DNA of 64,000 nt from contig JAJGRE010000005.1 in assembly GCA_021083345.1 (NCBI GenBank), positions 1 through 64,000 on the forward strand, read 5' to 3'. Below the pieces are notes generated by a model. The model searched no databases. It was not told where the DNA came from and saw only the letters and a program-made list of their open reading frames with translations. This DNA is from Calditrichales bacterium MX18-03. Its GTDB lineage: Bacteria > Bacillota > Clostridia > Lutisporales > Lutisporaceae. The position numbers were made by a program, and so were the translations under genes. Below, piece by piece: positions 56,163 to 64,000 of this stretch. Numbering within the stretch: position 1 is the first letter of the stretch; every line of letters begins with the position of its first letter.

Positions 56163-57773
56163 ATGCTATTTATAAGGAAAATAACCGCATACACGCTGAT
56201 TGCCATTATTTCTATCTTGTCAATAATCTGCGCTAATGAAATCCATGCGGATCAGATATATCCTTTAGAAGCTGGAGAAGTACTTGTTGAAGAAAGAATA
56301 ATAAATGAGAACCATACAGAAATATTCACCCAGTTGAACGAAGATTACTATTTGAAGAAGCTCGAAAGAAGCAATGGCAATTGGATTATCGAGAGCACCA
56401 GAACCATCTATCCCAGGTGGACAGGCTTGGAAACAAAGAAAACTGACATGGTGGGGGACAAAAAGCTTGCCGCCGCTCTTGACAAGGAGCTGATGAGCTA
56501 TGGTTTGGGAGAAGCTTCACTGCCACCGGTAGTAGATTATTCAAATTCAGTCTTTTTACCACCGGCAGGGGATCAAAGATATCAGAACAGCTGCGTCGGA
56601 TGGGCTACGGGATATTACCTGAGAACCTACCAGCAAGCCCAGGATATGGGCTGGAAGGTAAAGGAGGACGGAGTAAGAATTGACAGCCACATATTCAGTC
56701 CTTCCTTTATCTATAATCAAATTAATAACGGGGTGGATAAGGGCTCACAAATCACAAGCGCCTGCAGCCTCCTAATGAATATAGGTGCAGCCACCCTGGC
56801 AGATTTTCCATATTATGCATCAGATTTCCGTACCCAGCCAAGTCCGGCAGTTGTCCAAAGCGCCTATCCCCATAGGGTCCGGAAGTGGACGTCGCTGTAT
56901 ACCTACAATGATTCAGCCCAAGACATCATAGATAAAATCAGGCAATATTTAAACACCGGCGATCTGGTGGTTGCCGGCAACCTGATCGGTTTCGAGTTTA
57001 TGTATCCTGCCCAAGATATATATGGAAACAGTATTATCACCAGGGAGTATGATACACGCTACAAGCATGCCTTTGTCGTATTGGGCTATGACGATAACTT
57101 CATCAGCTCAGACGGCTCGGGTGCCTTCAAAGTAGTCAGTTCTTGGGGAGAGGGATGGGGAAATAACGGCTTCAGTTATATCAGTTACAGCGCATTTGCT
57201 GCGAATGCATTAGAGGGCTTTGTATTTACAGACATGATAAATGAGGAAACACTGGAACTCGCAGTTGACATCAATGACGCCGTTACTTTTGATGTAGACT
57301 TTGATGGTACGGGCAGATACGATTTTAATATCCAGGATGAAAACGGGCAGTTGGTCTATGAAGAAAACAACCTGCGAGGGCAGTCAGGATCCAGCCGAAT
57401 TATATGGAATGGCAAGGATATGACAGGTAAAAATACTGCAGATGGCCATTATGTCCTCAATATCATTCCGTATAAATACAACACCCCTAAGCCAGCTTAC
57501 AAAGTTGCCTTCAACAAACTTGGAATGGTTGATAGTGCAAGCGCAAGAGCTTATATTTTTGAGGATGTTATACAATATGTGGATATACCCATTACCTCTA
57601 AAGTCGACGGCGTAGTAAATATAAAGGTTGATTACAATGGCACGGTGTATGAACTGATCTCAGGCCAGACTGTAGTGGCGGGTGTATCAAAAGTATTTAA
57701 AATACAAAAAAGTGATTTTGATTTCAATAATATAAATACAGACGAAGTTAAGCTAATAATTAACATTTTGTAA
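56163..57773 (+). CDS. secreted papain-like (C1A) cysteine protease
   Basis: A 536-residue exported protein with a signal peptide (about residues 1-30). The papain fold spans about 120-360: the oxyanion Gln and catalytic Cys are in DQRYQNSCVGWATGY (Cys about 144), the His is in YKHAFVVLGYD (about 302), and the third motif reads SSWGEGWGNNG, where papain has NSWG, so the catalytic Asn is replaced by Ser. A FlgD-like Ig domain and another beta domain follow. GAGGAGG precedes the ATG at 56163. The neighbouring S-layer-like protein is a candidate substrate, by analogy with clostridial surface proteases of this class. Confidence 0.88.
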   Translation: MLFIRKITAYTLIAIISILSIICANEIHADQIYPLEAGEVLVEERIINENHTEIFTQLNEDYYLKKLERSNGNWIIESTRTIYPRWTGLETKKTDMVGDKKLAAALDKELMSYGLGEASLPPVVDYSNSVFLPPAGDQRYQNSCVGWATGYYLRTYQQAQDMGWKVKEDGVRIDSHIFSPSFIYNQINNGVDKGSQITSACSLLMNIGAATLADFPYYASDFRTQPSPAVVQSAYPHRVRKWTSLYTYNDSAQDIIDKIRQYLNTGDLVVAGNLIGFEFMYPAQDIYGNSIITREYDTRYKHAFVVLGYDDNFISSDGSGAFKVVSSWGEGWGNNGFSYISYSAFAANALEGFVFTDMINEETLELAVDINDAVTFDVDFDGTGRYDFNIQDENGQLVYEENNLRGQSGSSRIIWNGKDMTGKNTADGHYVLNIIPYKYNTPKPAYKVAFNKLGMVDSASARAYIFEDVIQYVDIPITSKVDGVVNIKVDYNGTVYELISGQTVVAGVSKVFKIQKSDFDFNNINTDEVKLIINIL

Positions 57774-57974
57774 AGCAGCTATCTATGTACCTGCACGCCT
57801 TGAAGGTCTGAAATCATGGACTCTGGTCATACAAGAAATTTCCCACAAATAGGAACTGGACGCCGTTGCGCCTAACCATCCCGTTATGCTGAAACGCTAA
57901 TGGTCATGCCCTATGGGTAGAATCCAATGCCTTGGCGCTTGGCGGAATCGACATTGAATGAAATAGTCCGCTAA

Positions 57975-58006
57975 GCACCGGTACCTGATGGTATTGGTGC
58001 TTTTTT
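57975..58006 (+). terminator. terminator upstream of the sigma-54 activator
   Basis: GCACCGGTACC pairs with GGTATTGGTGC (two G-U pairs) around a TGAT loop, followed by six T residues. It lies 200 bases past the protease stop codon. Between them is gene-free sequence with a further imperfect stem (CTTGGCGGA / TCCGCTAAG). Confidence 0.85.
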
Positions 58007-58062
58007 CCTTGCTTGGTGATATAATGATGCTAACAGATTATGGGAGTCGGGAGGTGCAGGGC

Positions 58063-59907
58063 GTGGACAGGCAGGCAGGACTTTACGGGAAGATTATAGA
58101 CTCGGTCAATGAAGGCATCATTGCCATTGATGGAAACGGCGAAATCAAGTGCTACAACCGGAAAGCACGGGAAATCTTCGGCATCAGCAGCATCCAAGGT
58201 GTGGGGCATGCCAGTGGCAAACTGGAGGAAGGTGATATTGTCGTCATTGCGGACAACAGTTTGGGGACGGATGACGGCGGGCTGACCGCTGAGGATCTGC
58301 GCTGCATCGGCATCAGCACTTCGATTCCCCGCGGGAGTGCTTTTGTTGCAGTGGGCATTCTGGGCGGGGAGATGCAAGGCAGGATCGCTTATCTTGAGAA
58401 CCCGGAAGGTGCCGACAAGCTGCAGGAGCAGTGTGAAATAAAAGGGCACAAGCTTCGGGTTTGGATCGATCTGATGCAGCAAACGGCAATGATTGTCATA
58501 GATGGGCAAAGCTTTGCCTATTCCTTTTTGAAGAGCATCGGGCATATGGCGGCGGTCTGCGCGGAAACGGGCCGGATCAAATTCTACCAGTCTGCCGGCT
58601 ATACGGCCAGAAGGGAAGATATAAAAAGCCTGCTTCAGGGAAAGGCCTATCAGGCCAAAGGCGAGGGGGCCCTTGAAATGGATGTGCTGGGCAGGAGTAT
58701 TTTTGATGTACACCCCAGGGAATTCAATATCAACATCATCGAATTCCTGGAAGCGGCAAAAGGGAAGGAAATTGCCTACAGCAAAGAGGTTAAGGAAATC
58801 AACGGCTATCTGACGCGGTGCTCTCTTATTCTTGTAAGGGAGGAAGGCGAGGCTGCCGGCGCCATATTGAAGGTTGAGGATATTACCGAGCTCAAAAATG
58901 TGATTGAGGAGCGGGATAACGCCATTGCCGCGCTGAACGCCGTCAGGAGCAGGATGAAGCATTCGGAGGAGGATGCCTTTAAGGAAATAACAGGACAAAG
59001 CGAAAGCATCAGGATGGTGAAGCGACTAGCCGCAAAGGCCGCGGAATCCGACTCCACGGTGCTTCTTCTTGGAGAAAGCGGCACAGGAAAAGGTCTGGTG
59101 GCGGAATGCATCCATAAGAATGGAAAAAGGAAAAAAGGCCCCTTTATCTATGTGAATTGCGCTGCCATACCGGAAAACCTTTTGGAAAGCGAGTTTTTTG
59201 GTTATGAGGGCGGGGCCTTCACAGGTGCAAGAAAGGACGGAAAGGCAGGGCTATTCGAAGCGGCAGACGACGGGACGATTTTTCTCGATGAGATAGGGGA
59301 TATGCCGCCGTTCTTTCAGGTGAAGCTGCTGCATGTGTTGCAAAGCAGGAACATACGCCGCGTGGGCGGTATCAGGGACATTCGAACGGATGTCAGGATC
59401 ATAGCGGCAACCAATCGGGATCTGGAGGCTGCTGTGGCGGATGGGAGCTTCCGCAAAGACCTGTTTTACCGAATCAGTGTGTTTCCCATCTACATACCAC
59501 CACTGCGGTTGAGGAGGGAAGACATTTTTCTCCTGATACACGACTTGTTACCGAAGATATGCATCAGGGTGGGCTGCAATGAAAAAAGGATATCAGGAGA
59601 GGCCATACGCCTCTTGACGGACAAGGCCTGGTCCGGCAATGTCCGGGAGCTGGAGAATGCATTGGAGCGAGCCGTCAATATGGCAGAAGGTGGCATTCTG
59701 CTGAAGGAGCATTTCAACCTGAAGCAGGAAAGAGGAGTAAATCCTTCGTACTGTGGCGTAACTTTATCTGCCGTATTGGAGCAGGCAGAACGGAATGCCA
59801 TTGCAGAGGCCTTGCGCATTTCGGAGGGTAACAAAGCGGAGGCGATGAAGCTGCTGGATATCGGCAAGACAGGTTTTTATGAAAAATTAAAGAAATATCG
59901 GTTATAA
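58063..59907 (+). CDS. sigma-54-dependent transcriptional activator with PAS sensor
   Basis: A 614-residue enhancer-binding protein. The N-terminal PAS domain (SVNEGIIAIDGNGEIKCYN) is followed by an unusual stretch of about 150 residues and then PAS-like sequence ending in ILKVEDITELK. The AAA+ module has Walker A GESGTGKG (about residue 337), the sigma-54 contact loop GAFTGA (about 384) and Walker B GTIFLDEIGDM. A Fis-type HTH closes the protein. I choose GTG at 58063, after GGGAGG; the frame is open to 57988, upstream of a TATAAT at 58020. A consensus sigma-54 promoter lies just after it. Confidence 0.93.
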   Translation: MDRQAGLYGKIIDSVNEGIIAIDGNGEIKCYNRKAREIFGISSIQGVGHASGKLEEGDIVVIADNSLGTDDGGLTAEDLRCIGISTSIPRGSAFVAVGILGGEMQGRIAYLENPEGADKLQEQCEIKGHKLRVWIDLMQQTAMIVIDGQSFAYSFLKSIGHMAAVCAETGRIKFYQSAGYTARREDIKSLLQGKAYQAKGEGALEMDVLGRSIFDVHPREFNINIIEFLEAAKGKEIAYSKEVKEINGYLTRCSLILVREEGEAAGAILKVEDITELKNVIEERDNAIAALNAVRSRMKHSEEDAFKEITGQSESIRMVKRLAAKAAESDSTVLLLGESGTGKGLVAECIHKNGKRKKGPFIYVNCAAIPENLLESEFFGYEGGAFTGARKDGKAGLFEAADDGTIFLDEIGDMPPFFQVKLLHVLQSRNIRRVGGIRDIRTDVRIIAATNRDLEAAVADGSFRKDLFYRISVFPIYIPPLRLRREDIFLLIHDLLPKICIRVGCNEKRISGEAIRLLTDKAWSGNVRELENALERAVNMAEGGILLKEHFNLKQERGVNPSYCGVTLSAVLEQAERNAIAEALRISEGNKAEAMKLLDIGKTGFYEKLKKYRL

Positions 59908-59925
59908 TGGCCGCTGTTAAGGACT

Positions 59926-59942
59926 TTGGCACAGCTCTTGCA
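59926..59942 (+). promoter_or_regulatory. sigma-54 (-24/-12) promoter of lysA
   Basis: TTGGCACAGCTCTTGCA matches the sigma-54 consensus TGGCAC-N5-TTGCA. The invariant GG (59928-59929) and GC (59940-59941) are separated by exactly ten bases. It lies between the activator's stop codon and lysA, 42 bases upstream of the lysA start codon. Confidence 0.92.
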
Positions 59943-59983
59943 CTCTATTTTTACAAAGAAGCAAAAATGGGAGGCAGAAGAAA

Positions 59984-61273
59984 ATGCGAAAGGAGCTAAC
60001 GATCAATGCCCTTGGACATCTTGTCCACGGCGGCTGTGATACGGTAGAGCTGGCTCAGGAATTTGGAACGCCGCTTTATGTGCTGGATGAGGGGGATATA
60101 AGGGCCCGCTGCAAGTATGTACGCAAGCATTTTATGGATAAATACCCTGATACCCTGGCTTTATATGCCAGCAAAGCTTTCAGCAGCATAGCCATGTACC
60201 GCATTATCAAAGAAGAGGGACTGGGCTTGGATGTGGTGTCGGGGGGAGAGCTTTATACAGCGATCAAAGCAGATTTTCCTATGGAAAAGGTGTATTTCCA
60301 CGGAAATAACAAAACCATGGAGGAGATTGCGCTTGCTATCGATAACAGCATAGGCTGCTTTGTCATTGATAATGTATACGAAATGCGCTGTATCCAGAAG
60401 CTGGCGCAGGAAAAGGGAAAAGTAGTGAAGGCGCTTCTCCGCATAACGCCGGGCGTCTCGGGAAATACGCACCGTTACATGTCTACAGGGCAGACGGATT
60501 CAAAATTCGGTTTTCACCTTAATGCAGGGATGGTTGAGCCTGCCGTAGAAGAAATCCTGCAGTGTGGCAACATTCATTTTGCAGGGATCCACTGCCATAT
60601 CGGTTCGCAAATGTACGACAGAGAAGTATACCGTGATACCGCCGGCCGGATGACGGGTCTCATGAGAACCATTAAGCGGGACTTTGGCATAGAGATTGAA
60701 GAGCTTAATATGGGAGGCGGCTTTGCGGTTTATGATATGAAGGAAGACAGACATATTGATATCGTGGCGTATATTGAGACAATCATGGAGGCTGTTTCTG
60801 AAAACTGCCGGGCGCTGGATCTGAAGCTTCCGAGGTTATTGATCGAGCCAGGCAGATGGCTTGCGGCAGAATCAGGGATAACGCTTTATACAATAGGCTC
60901 GGTAAAGTCCATCAACGGCGTCCGGAAGTATGTCAGTGTCGACGGAGGAATGACAGACAACCCGAGGCACGCCTTATATCAGGCGAATTATCAGGCTGTC
61001 ATTGCAAACAGGGCAAAGGAACCGGAGACGGAGACGGTGACAATAGCGGGCAGATGTTGTGAATCCGGGGATATTTTGATACCGGAGATACAACTGCCGG
61101 AAGCGCAGCCGGGCGATATACTGGCTGTGCTGACAACAGGCGCTTACAACTACTCAATGGCCAGCAACTACAACAGGCTCAGGAAGCCGGCGCTGGTCAT
61201 GATCAAGGACGGGGTGCCGCGGATAGCAATCAAGCGGGAGTCTTACGAAGACCTGGTACGGAACGAGCAATGA
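59984..61273 (+). CDS. lysA: diaminopimelate decarboxylase
   Basis: A 429-residue PLP enzyme that decarboxylates meso-diaminopimelate to lysine. The PLP lysine is in ALYASKAFSS, the HCHIGSQ and NMGGGFAVY motifs bind PLP, EPGRWLAAE follows, and GRCCESGDIL carries the active-site cysteine expected in true DapDC, with GAYNYSMASNYN near the end. GGGAGG precedes the ATG. It has its own sigma-54 promoter and no other lysine gene beside it, which is unusual. Related decarboxylases exist, but the motifs favour DapDC. Confidence 0.95.
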   Translation: MRKELTINALGHLVHGGCDTVELAQEFGTPLYVLDEGDIRARCKYVRKHFMDKYPDTLALYASKAFSSIAMYRIIKEEGLGLDVVSGGELYTAIKADFPMEKVYFHGNNKTMEEIALAIDNSIGCFVIDNVYEMRCIQKLAQEKGKVVKALLRITPGVSGNTHRYMSTGQTDSKFGFHLNAGMVEPAVEEILQCGNIHFAGIHCHIGSQMYDREVYRDTAGRMTGLMRTIKRDFGIEIEELNMGGGFAVYDMKEDRHIDIVAYIETIMEAVSENCRALDLKLPRLLIEPGRWLAAESGITLYTIGSVKSINGVRKYVSVDGGMTDNPRHALYQANYQAVIANRAKEPETETVTIAGRCCESGDILIPEIQLPEAQPGDILAVLTTGAYNYSMASNYNRLRKPALVMIKDGVPRIAIKRESYEDLVRNEQ

Positions 61274-61492
61274 TTCCAGATAACCGGAATCGGTTCGGAA
61301 AAGCGGACGAATACAAACGATAATGGATTACGAGCTTCGTAAATAGCGTTCGGTTTTGCGGAATAACTGCTTTACAGCTTGCATATCTATAATATATAAA
61401 TCAAAAATTTGAACACTTATGTTAGAGCGAGTTCTGGCATAATGATTTGAATTTGAAGATTTGCTGCGTCATTTATCTTTCGTAGATGAAAT

Positions 61493-61529
61493 TCGGCAGA
61501 AGGGCTTGCCCTTTTTTGCCGATTTTTTT
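61493..61529. terminator. terminator between lysA and the DUF3870 gene
   Basis: TCGGCA...AGGGC pairs with GCCCT...TGCCGA around a TT loop, followed by seven T residues. The 220 bases between lysA and this hairpin hold no supported gene. Confidence 0.82.
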
Positions 61530-61545
61530 ATTTGTGCTATGACGG

Positions 61546-61884
61546 CTACAGCTCGATAGGCTTACCGCTTTTAAAATCCAGGTATTTCTTTTGAGCGTCC
61601 TTAAATGCCACAAGAATGGCTTTTTGCGAAGATCCGAGATAGCACCCGATAATGTTGTTTCGTATGGATTCAAAGTCGGATACCATATTTTTCCCGATAA
61701 AAAAGTCTTCAATGAATTTATTGGTAAGTGCTAAGATTGCGTTACTTTCAACCTCAATAATATTACCGGTCTGACTGTCTACGAGGAAACCCATCATAAA
61801 CTGGCCGTAAAGCTGTGTGATAGGATTGTTCTGCTGTGATTTGGAGTTGCCAACGATATACAATGTACTTTCAGGATAATTCAT
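61546..61884 (-). CDS. DUF3870 domain protein
   Basis: A 112-residue protein matching DUF3870: TLYIVGNSKSQQNNPITQLYGQFMMGFLVDSQTGNIIEVE, then FIEDFFIGKNM and IRNNIIGCYLGSSQKAILVAF. The family is found near amino-acid and hydantoin metabolism genes in Clostridia, but its role is not known. GGGGG precedes the ATG. It is divergent from the hydrolase/epimerase pair. Confidence 0.87.
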   Translation of the reverse strand: MNYPESTLYIVGNSKSQQNNPITQLYGQFMMGFLVDSQTGNIIEVESNAILALTNKFIEDFFIGKNMVSDFESIRNNIIGCYLGSSQKAILVAFKDAQKKYLDFKSGKPIEL

Positions 61885-62009
61885 TGGAATTCCCCCTAAA
61901 GAGTGATATTTAAAAATAAAATATCATATGGCGGCTGAATTGTAAAATAGAATTTGCCTATATAGATACCTATACCATGTAGCATTTGGTTTTGAGAGGA
62001 GTAATGAAG

Positions 62010-62798
62010 ATGCTTGGTAAGCTAATCGACCAGGAATTGGAATTCATGGACGGCTGTTTTTCTATTATCCTAAAGGATTTGACAAAGAATGAAGTGCTTT
62101 ACGCCAGAGATCTGGATAGACAGCTGCCGTCAGCCAGTACCATCAAGGTTTTGATTATGGTGGAGGCCTTCAGGAGGATGCTCAAGGGATGCCTGGACAT
62201 GAAGGAAAAGCTTCGGGTAAAAAAGGAAGACAAGGTCTCATTCAGTCTGATTACTGAAATGAAAGAGGAAGAATACGCGATAGGGGACCTGATTACACTG
62301 ATGATGACCATAAGTGATAATACAGCTGCAAACCTTTTGATTGACAGGCTGGGTATGGATCCAATCAATGAGACTGCCTGGTCCATAGGGTTATCAAATA
62401 CCGCTTTGAGAAGAAAAATGATGGACTTGGATGCCGTGAAAGCGGGCAGGCAAAACATGACCTCACCTAAGGATATGCAGCTGATTTTTGAGAAGCTGTA
62501 TAGGAATGCGATCCTGACACCGGACGCATGCCGTGAAATGCTAGATATCATGAGTATTGTCATTCGGAAAGACGGTCTGATAAGGGACCTTCCTGTTGAG
62601 GTCAGGGTTGCCCGGAAAACGGGTGAATTGGACAATCTGAATCATGATATCGGAATCTTCTTTATGGGAAGCGTAGATTATCTGCTGGGGGTATTTGCAA
62701 CAGGCTTAAAAGATAATGTCGAAGGCAGTGAATACATAGCCCGGTTGTCAAAGATCATTTTCAGTCATCTGACTGAGGTCAAGGAGGAAACAGAATGA
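62010..62798 (+). CDS. class-A beta-lactamase-like serine hydrolase, apparently cytosolic
   Basis: A 262-residue protein of the serine beta-lactamase/DD-peptidase fold. The three active-site motifs are present: S-T-I-K within PSASTIKVLIMVEAF, S-D-N in MTISDNTAANLL, and K-T-G in VARKTGELDN. There is no signal peptide or membrane segment, so the enzyme should be cytosolic, unlike true beta-lactamases. Its gene overlaps the dipeptide epimerase start by four bases, which suggests a role in hydrolysing small peptides or amides from murein turnover. The ATG at 62010 follows GAGAGGAG at eight bases. Confidence 0.85.
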   Translation: MLGKLIDQELEFMDGCFSIILKDLTKNEVLYARDLDRQLPSASTIKVLIMVEAFRRMLKGCLDMKEKLRVKKEDKVSFSLITEMKEEEYAIGDLITLMMTISDNTAANLLIDRLGMDPINETAWSIGLSNTALRRKMMDLDAVKAGRQNMTSPKDMQLIFEKLYRNAILTPDACREMLDIMSIVIRKDGLIRDLPVEVRVARKTGELDNLNHDIGIFFMGSVDYLLGVFATGLKDNVEGSEYIARLSKIIFSHLTEVKEETE

Positions 62799-63871
62799 GA
62801 ATAACCCATATTGAGACAAGAATACTCAGTACACCCTTAAAAAAGCCGTTTAAGACCGCTTTAAGAGAATTGCGCATTGCAGAAAACCTAATCGTAATGC
62901 TTCATGGAGACGATGGTCAGATCGGTTATGGAGGTGCTCCGCCGACGGCAGTCATTACAGGCGATACACTGGAATCGGTCCAAGGGGCTATCGATAAGTC
63001 TATCGTACCTGCCATCCGGGGAATGGACATCGAAGAGCTGGAGGTCATTTTGAAATGCCTGGACACTGCCATTCATAAAAACACCAGCGCCAAGGCGGCA
63101 GTAGATATCGCACTTTATGACCTGTTCGGCAAGCATTTCAAATTGCCGCTGTATAAGCTGTTCGGGGGGGCAAGAAAACAGATTGAGTCTGATATTACAG
63201 TTAGCGTGAATCCCCCGGAGGAGATGGCAGCAGATGCATTATCTTACGTACAGGAAGGGTATACGACCTTGAAGACCAAGGTGGGACTGGATAGTGCATT
63301 GGATATTGTCAGGGTCAAGGCTATAAGGGAAGCGGTGGGTGGCAGGGTCAAAATCAGGCTGGATGCCAATCAGGGCTGGGGTGCAAAGGAGGCAGTAAGG
63401 ACCATAAGGAAGATTGAGGACATGGGGCTGGATATCGAGCTGATCGAGCAGCCGGTCAAAGCTTATGACATTGAAGGCCTGAAGTATGTAACAGAGCACG
63501 TGGATACACCGGTTATGGCAGACGAGTCCTTGTTCTCAACGGCGGATTGCTTTCAGATTCTAAAGCTGAGGGCAGCCGATATATTCAATATCAAGCTGAT
63601 GAAAAGCGGCGGACTGCACCATGCCTTGACAATCAACGCCATGGCTGAGAGCTGCGGCGTAGAGTGCATGATTGGCTCTATGATTGAAAGTAAAATTGGA
63701 ATCACGGCAGCTGCACATTTTGGATGTGGAAAGTTGAATATAACCAGAGCCGATCTGGATGCTGTATTCTTGATGGCGGAAGACCCGGTTGAAGGCGGCG
63801 TTCAGGTTAACGGCAGTTCGCTGGTTATGCCGGAAGGCTTTGGGCTCGGTATTATCGGACTGAAAGCATAG
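62795..63871 (+). CDS. dipeptide epimerase (enolase superfamily, L-Ala-D/L-Glu type)
   Basis: A 358-residue enzyme of the muconate-lactonizing subgroup. The KxK catalytic pair is in TTLKTKVGLD, the metal ligands are in IRLDANQGW, ELIEQPV and VMADESLFS, and the second lysine is in FNIKLMKSGG. Family members interconvert L-Ala-D-Glu and L-Ala-L-Glu from peptidoglycan recycling, though some act on other dipeptides. The start codon overlaps the hydrolase stop (ATGA). The next ORF follows by 12 bases. Confidence 0.92.
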   Translation: MRITHIETRILSTPLKKPFKTALRELRIAENLIVMLHGDDGQIGYGGAPPTAVITGDTLESVQGAIDKSIVPAIRGMDIEELEVILKCLDTAIHKNTSAKAAVDIALYDLFGKHFKLPLYKLFGGARKQIESDITVSVNPPEEMAADALSYVQEGYTTLKTKVGLDSALDIVRVKAIREAVGGRVKIRLDANQGWGAKEAVRTIRKIEDMGLDIELIEQPVKAYDIEGLKYVTEHVDTPVMADESLFSTADCFQILKLRAADIFNIKLMKSGGLHHALTINAMAESCGVECMIGSMIESKIGITAAAHFGCGKLNITRADLDAVFLMAEDPVEGGVQVNGSSLVMPEGFGLGIIGLKA

Positions 63872-63883
63872 GAGGTGGAAAGG

Positions 63884-64000
63884 ATGGAATCTGTTATGCC
63901 CGAAAAAGGGCTTGTCATTAAGAATGTGGGATCCATAAAGCTGAACCCATGTATGGAAAGCGAGGTTGCCGATGAGGTGCTTCACGGCATGGTGTTGGAG
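63884..64000 (+). CDS. truncated ORF at the window edge, function unknown
   Basis: The first 39 codons of an ORF that continues past the window, starting at ATG after GGAGGTGGAAAGG. It begins MESVMPEKGLVIKNVGSIKL and continues with an acidic stretch. I do not recognise it. The 12-base spacing suggests it belongs to the hydrolase/epimerase operon. Confidence 0.75.
   Translation, partial: MESVMPEKGLVIKNVGSIKLNPCMESEVADEVLHGMVLE

Noticed and set aside
58030-58998. 322-codon open frame opposite the sigma-54 activator sensor region
   Set aside because: It lies opposite a protein with PAS-like sequence continuous with a certain AAA+ domain, and has no motif of its own.
61925-61950. ATGGCGGCTGAATTGTAA as a second sigma-54 promoter before the hydrolase gene
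   Set aside because: The -24 element is TGGCGG and the invariant -12 GC is GT, so it fails the consensus.

Overview
The window is the replication-origin region of a spore-forming, low-to-moderate GC Gram-positive anaerobe, most likely a member of the Clostridia. The evidence is the gene order around dnaA/dnaN, the rpmH-rnpA-yidD-yidC-jag-mnmE-mnmG-rsmG-noc-parA-parB block, a YyaC-type sporulation protein, SLH-type surface proteins, a c-di-GMP-II riboswitch and LonC. I cannot name the genus. No insertion sequence, prophage or CRISPR array was seen.

Layout. Positions 1-10558 run leftward from the origin: dnaA, dnaN, an S4 protein, recF, remB, gyrB, gyrA, an HD-GYP phosphodiesterase, then tandem rRNA-type promoters that point off the left edge. 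The origin is bipartite. DnaA boxes lie upstream of dnaA (10559-10960). Between dnaA and dnaN there are DnaA-trio-like triplets, and a perfect DnaA box sits between the Shine-Dalgarno sequence and start codon of dnaN. From 11036 most genes run rightward: the rpmH-to-rsmG block, noc, parA and parB with two perfect parS sites, then housekeeping and conserved clostridial genes. These include a cysteine desulfurase, hom, a diguanylate cyclase, yyaC, a DUF2089/DUF4097 pair, yedF, mscS, rpsF-ssb-rpsR, gdpP-rplI-lonC-dnaB and purA. A second cluster of perfect DnaA boxes follows the replicative helicase gene (about 41.9-42.2 kb). Five tRNA genes (Lys, Glu, Val, Asp, Thr) follow purA.

The right third (46-64 kb) is more accessory. 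It holds a chemoreceptor gene under a c-di-GMP-II riboswitch, a Gfo/Idh/MocA oxidoreductase, and a cell-surface cluster made of an SLH protein with three exact-length 252-bp tandem repeats, a 1205-residue secreted S-layer-like protein without SLH domains, and a papain-like protease. Next comes a sigma-54 activator, followed by a consensus -24/-12 promoter in front of lysA. The end of the window has DUF3870, an apparently cytosolic class-A-beta-lactamase-like hydrolase overlapping a dipeptide epimerase gene, and a truncated ORF.

How it fits together. Cyclic-dinucleotide signalling recurs: an HD-GYP enzyme, a GGDEF cyclase with an I-site, the c-di-GMP riboswitch on a chemoreceptor gene, and the c-di-AMP phosphodiesterase GdpP. 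The observations most worth following are the sigma-54 activator/lysA pair, the second DnaA-box cluster, the split S-layer-like cluster with its protease, and the riboswitch-controlled chemoreceptor. All calls come from reading the sequence. No database search or folding program was run.
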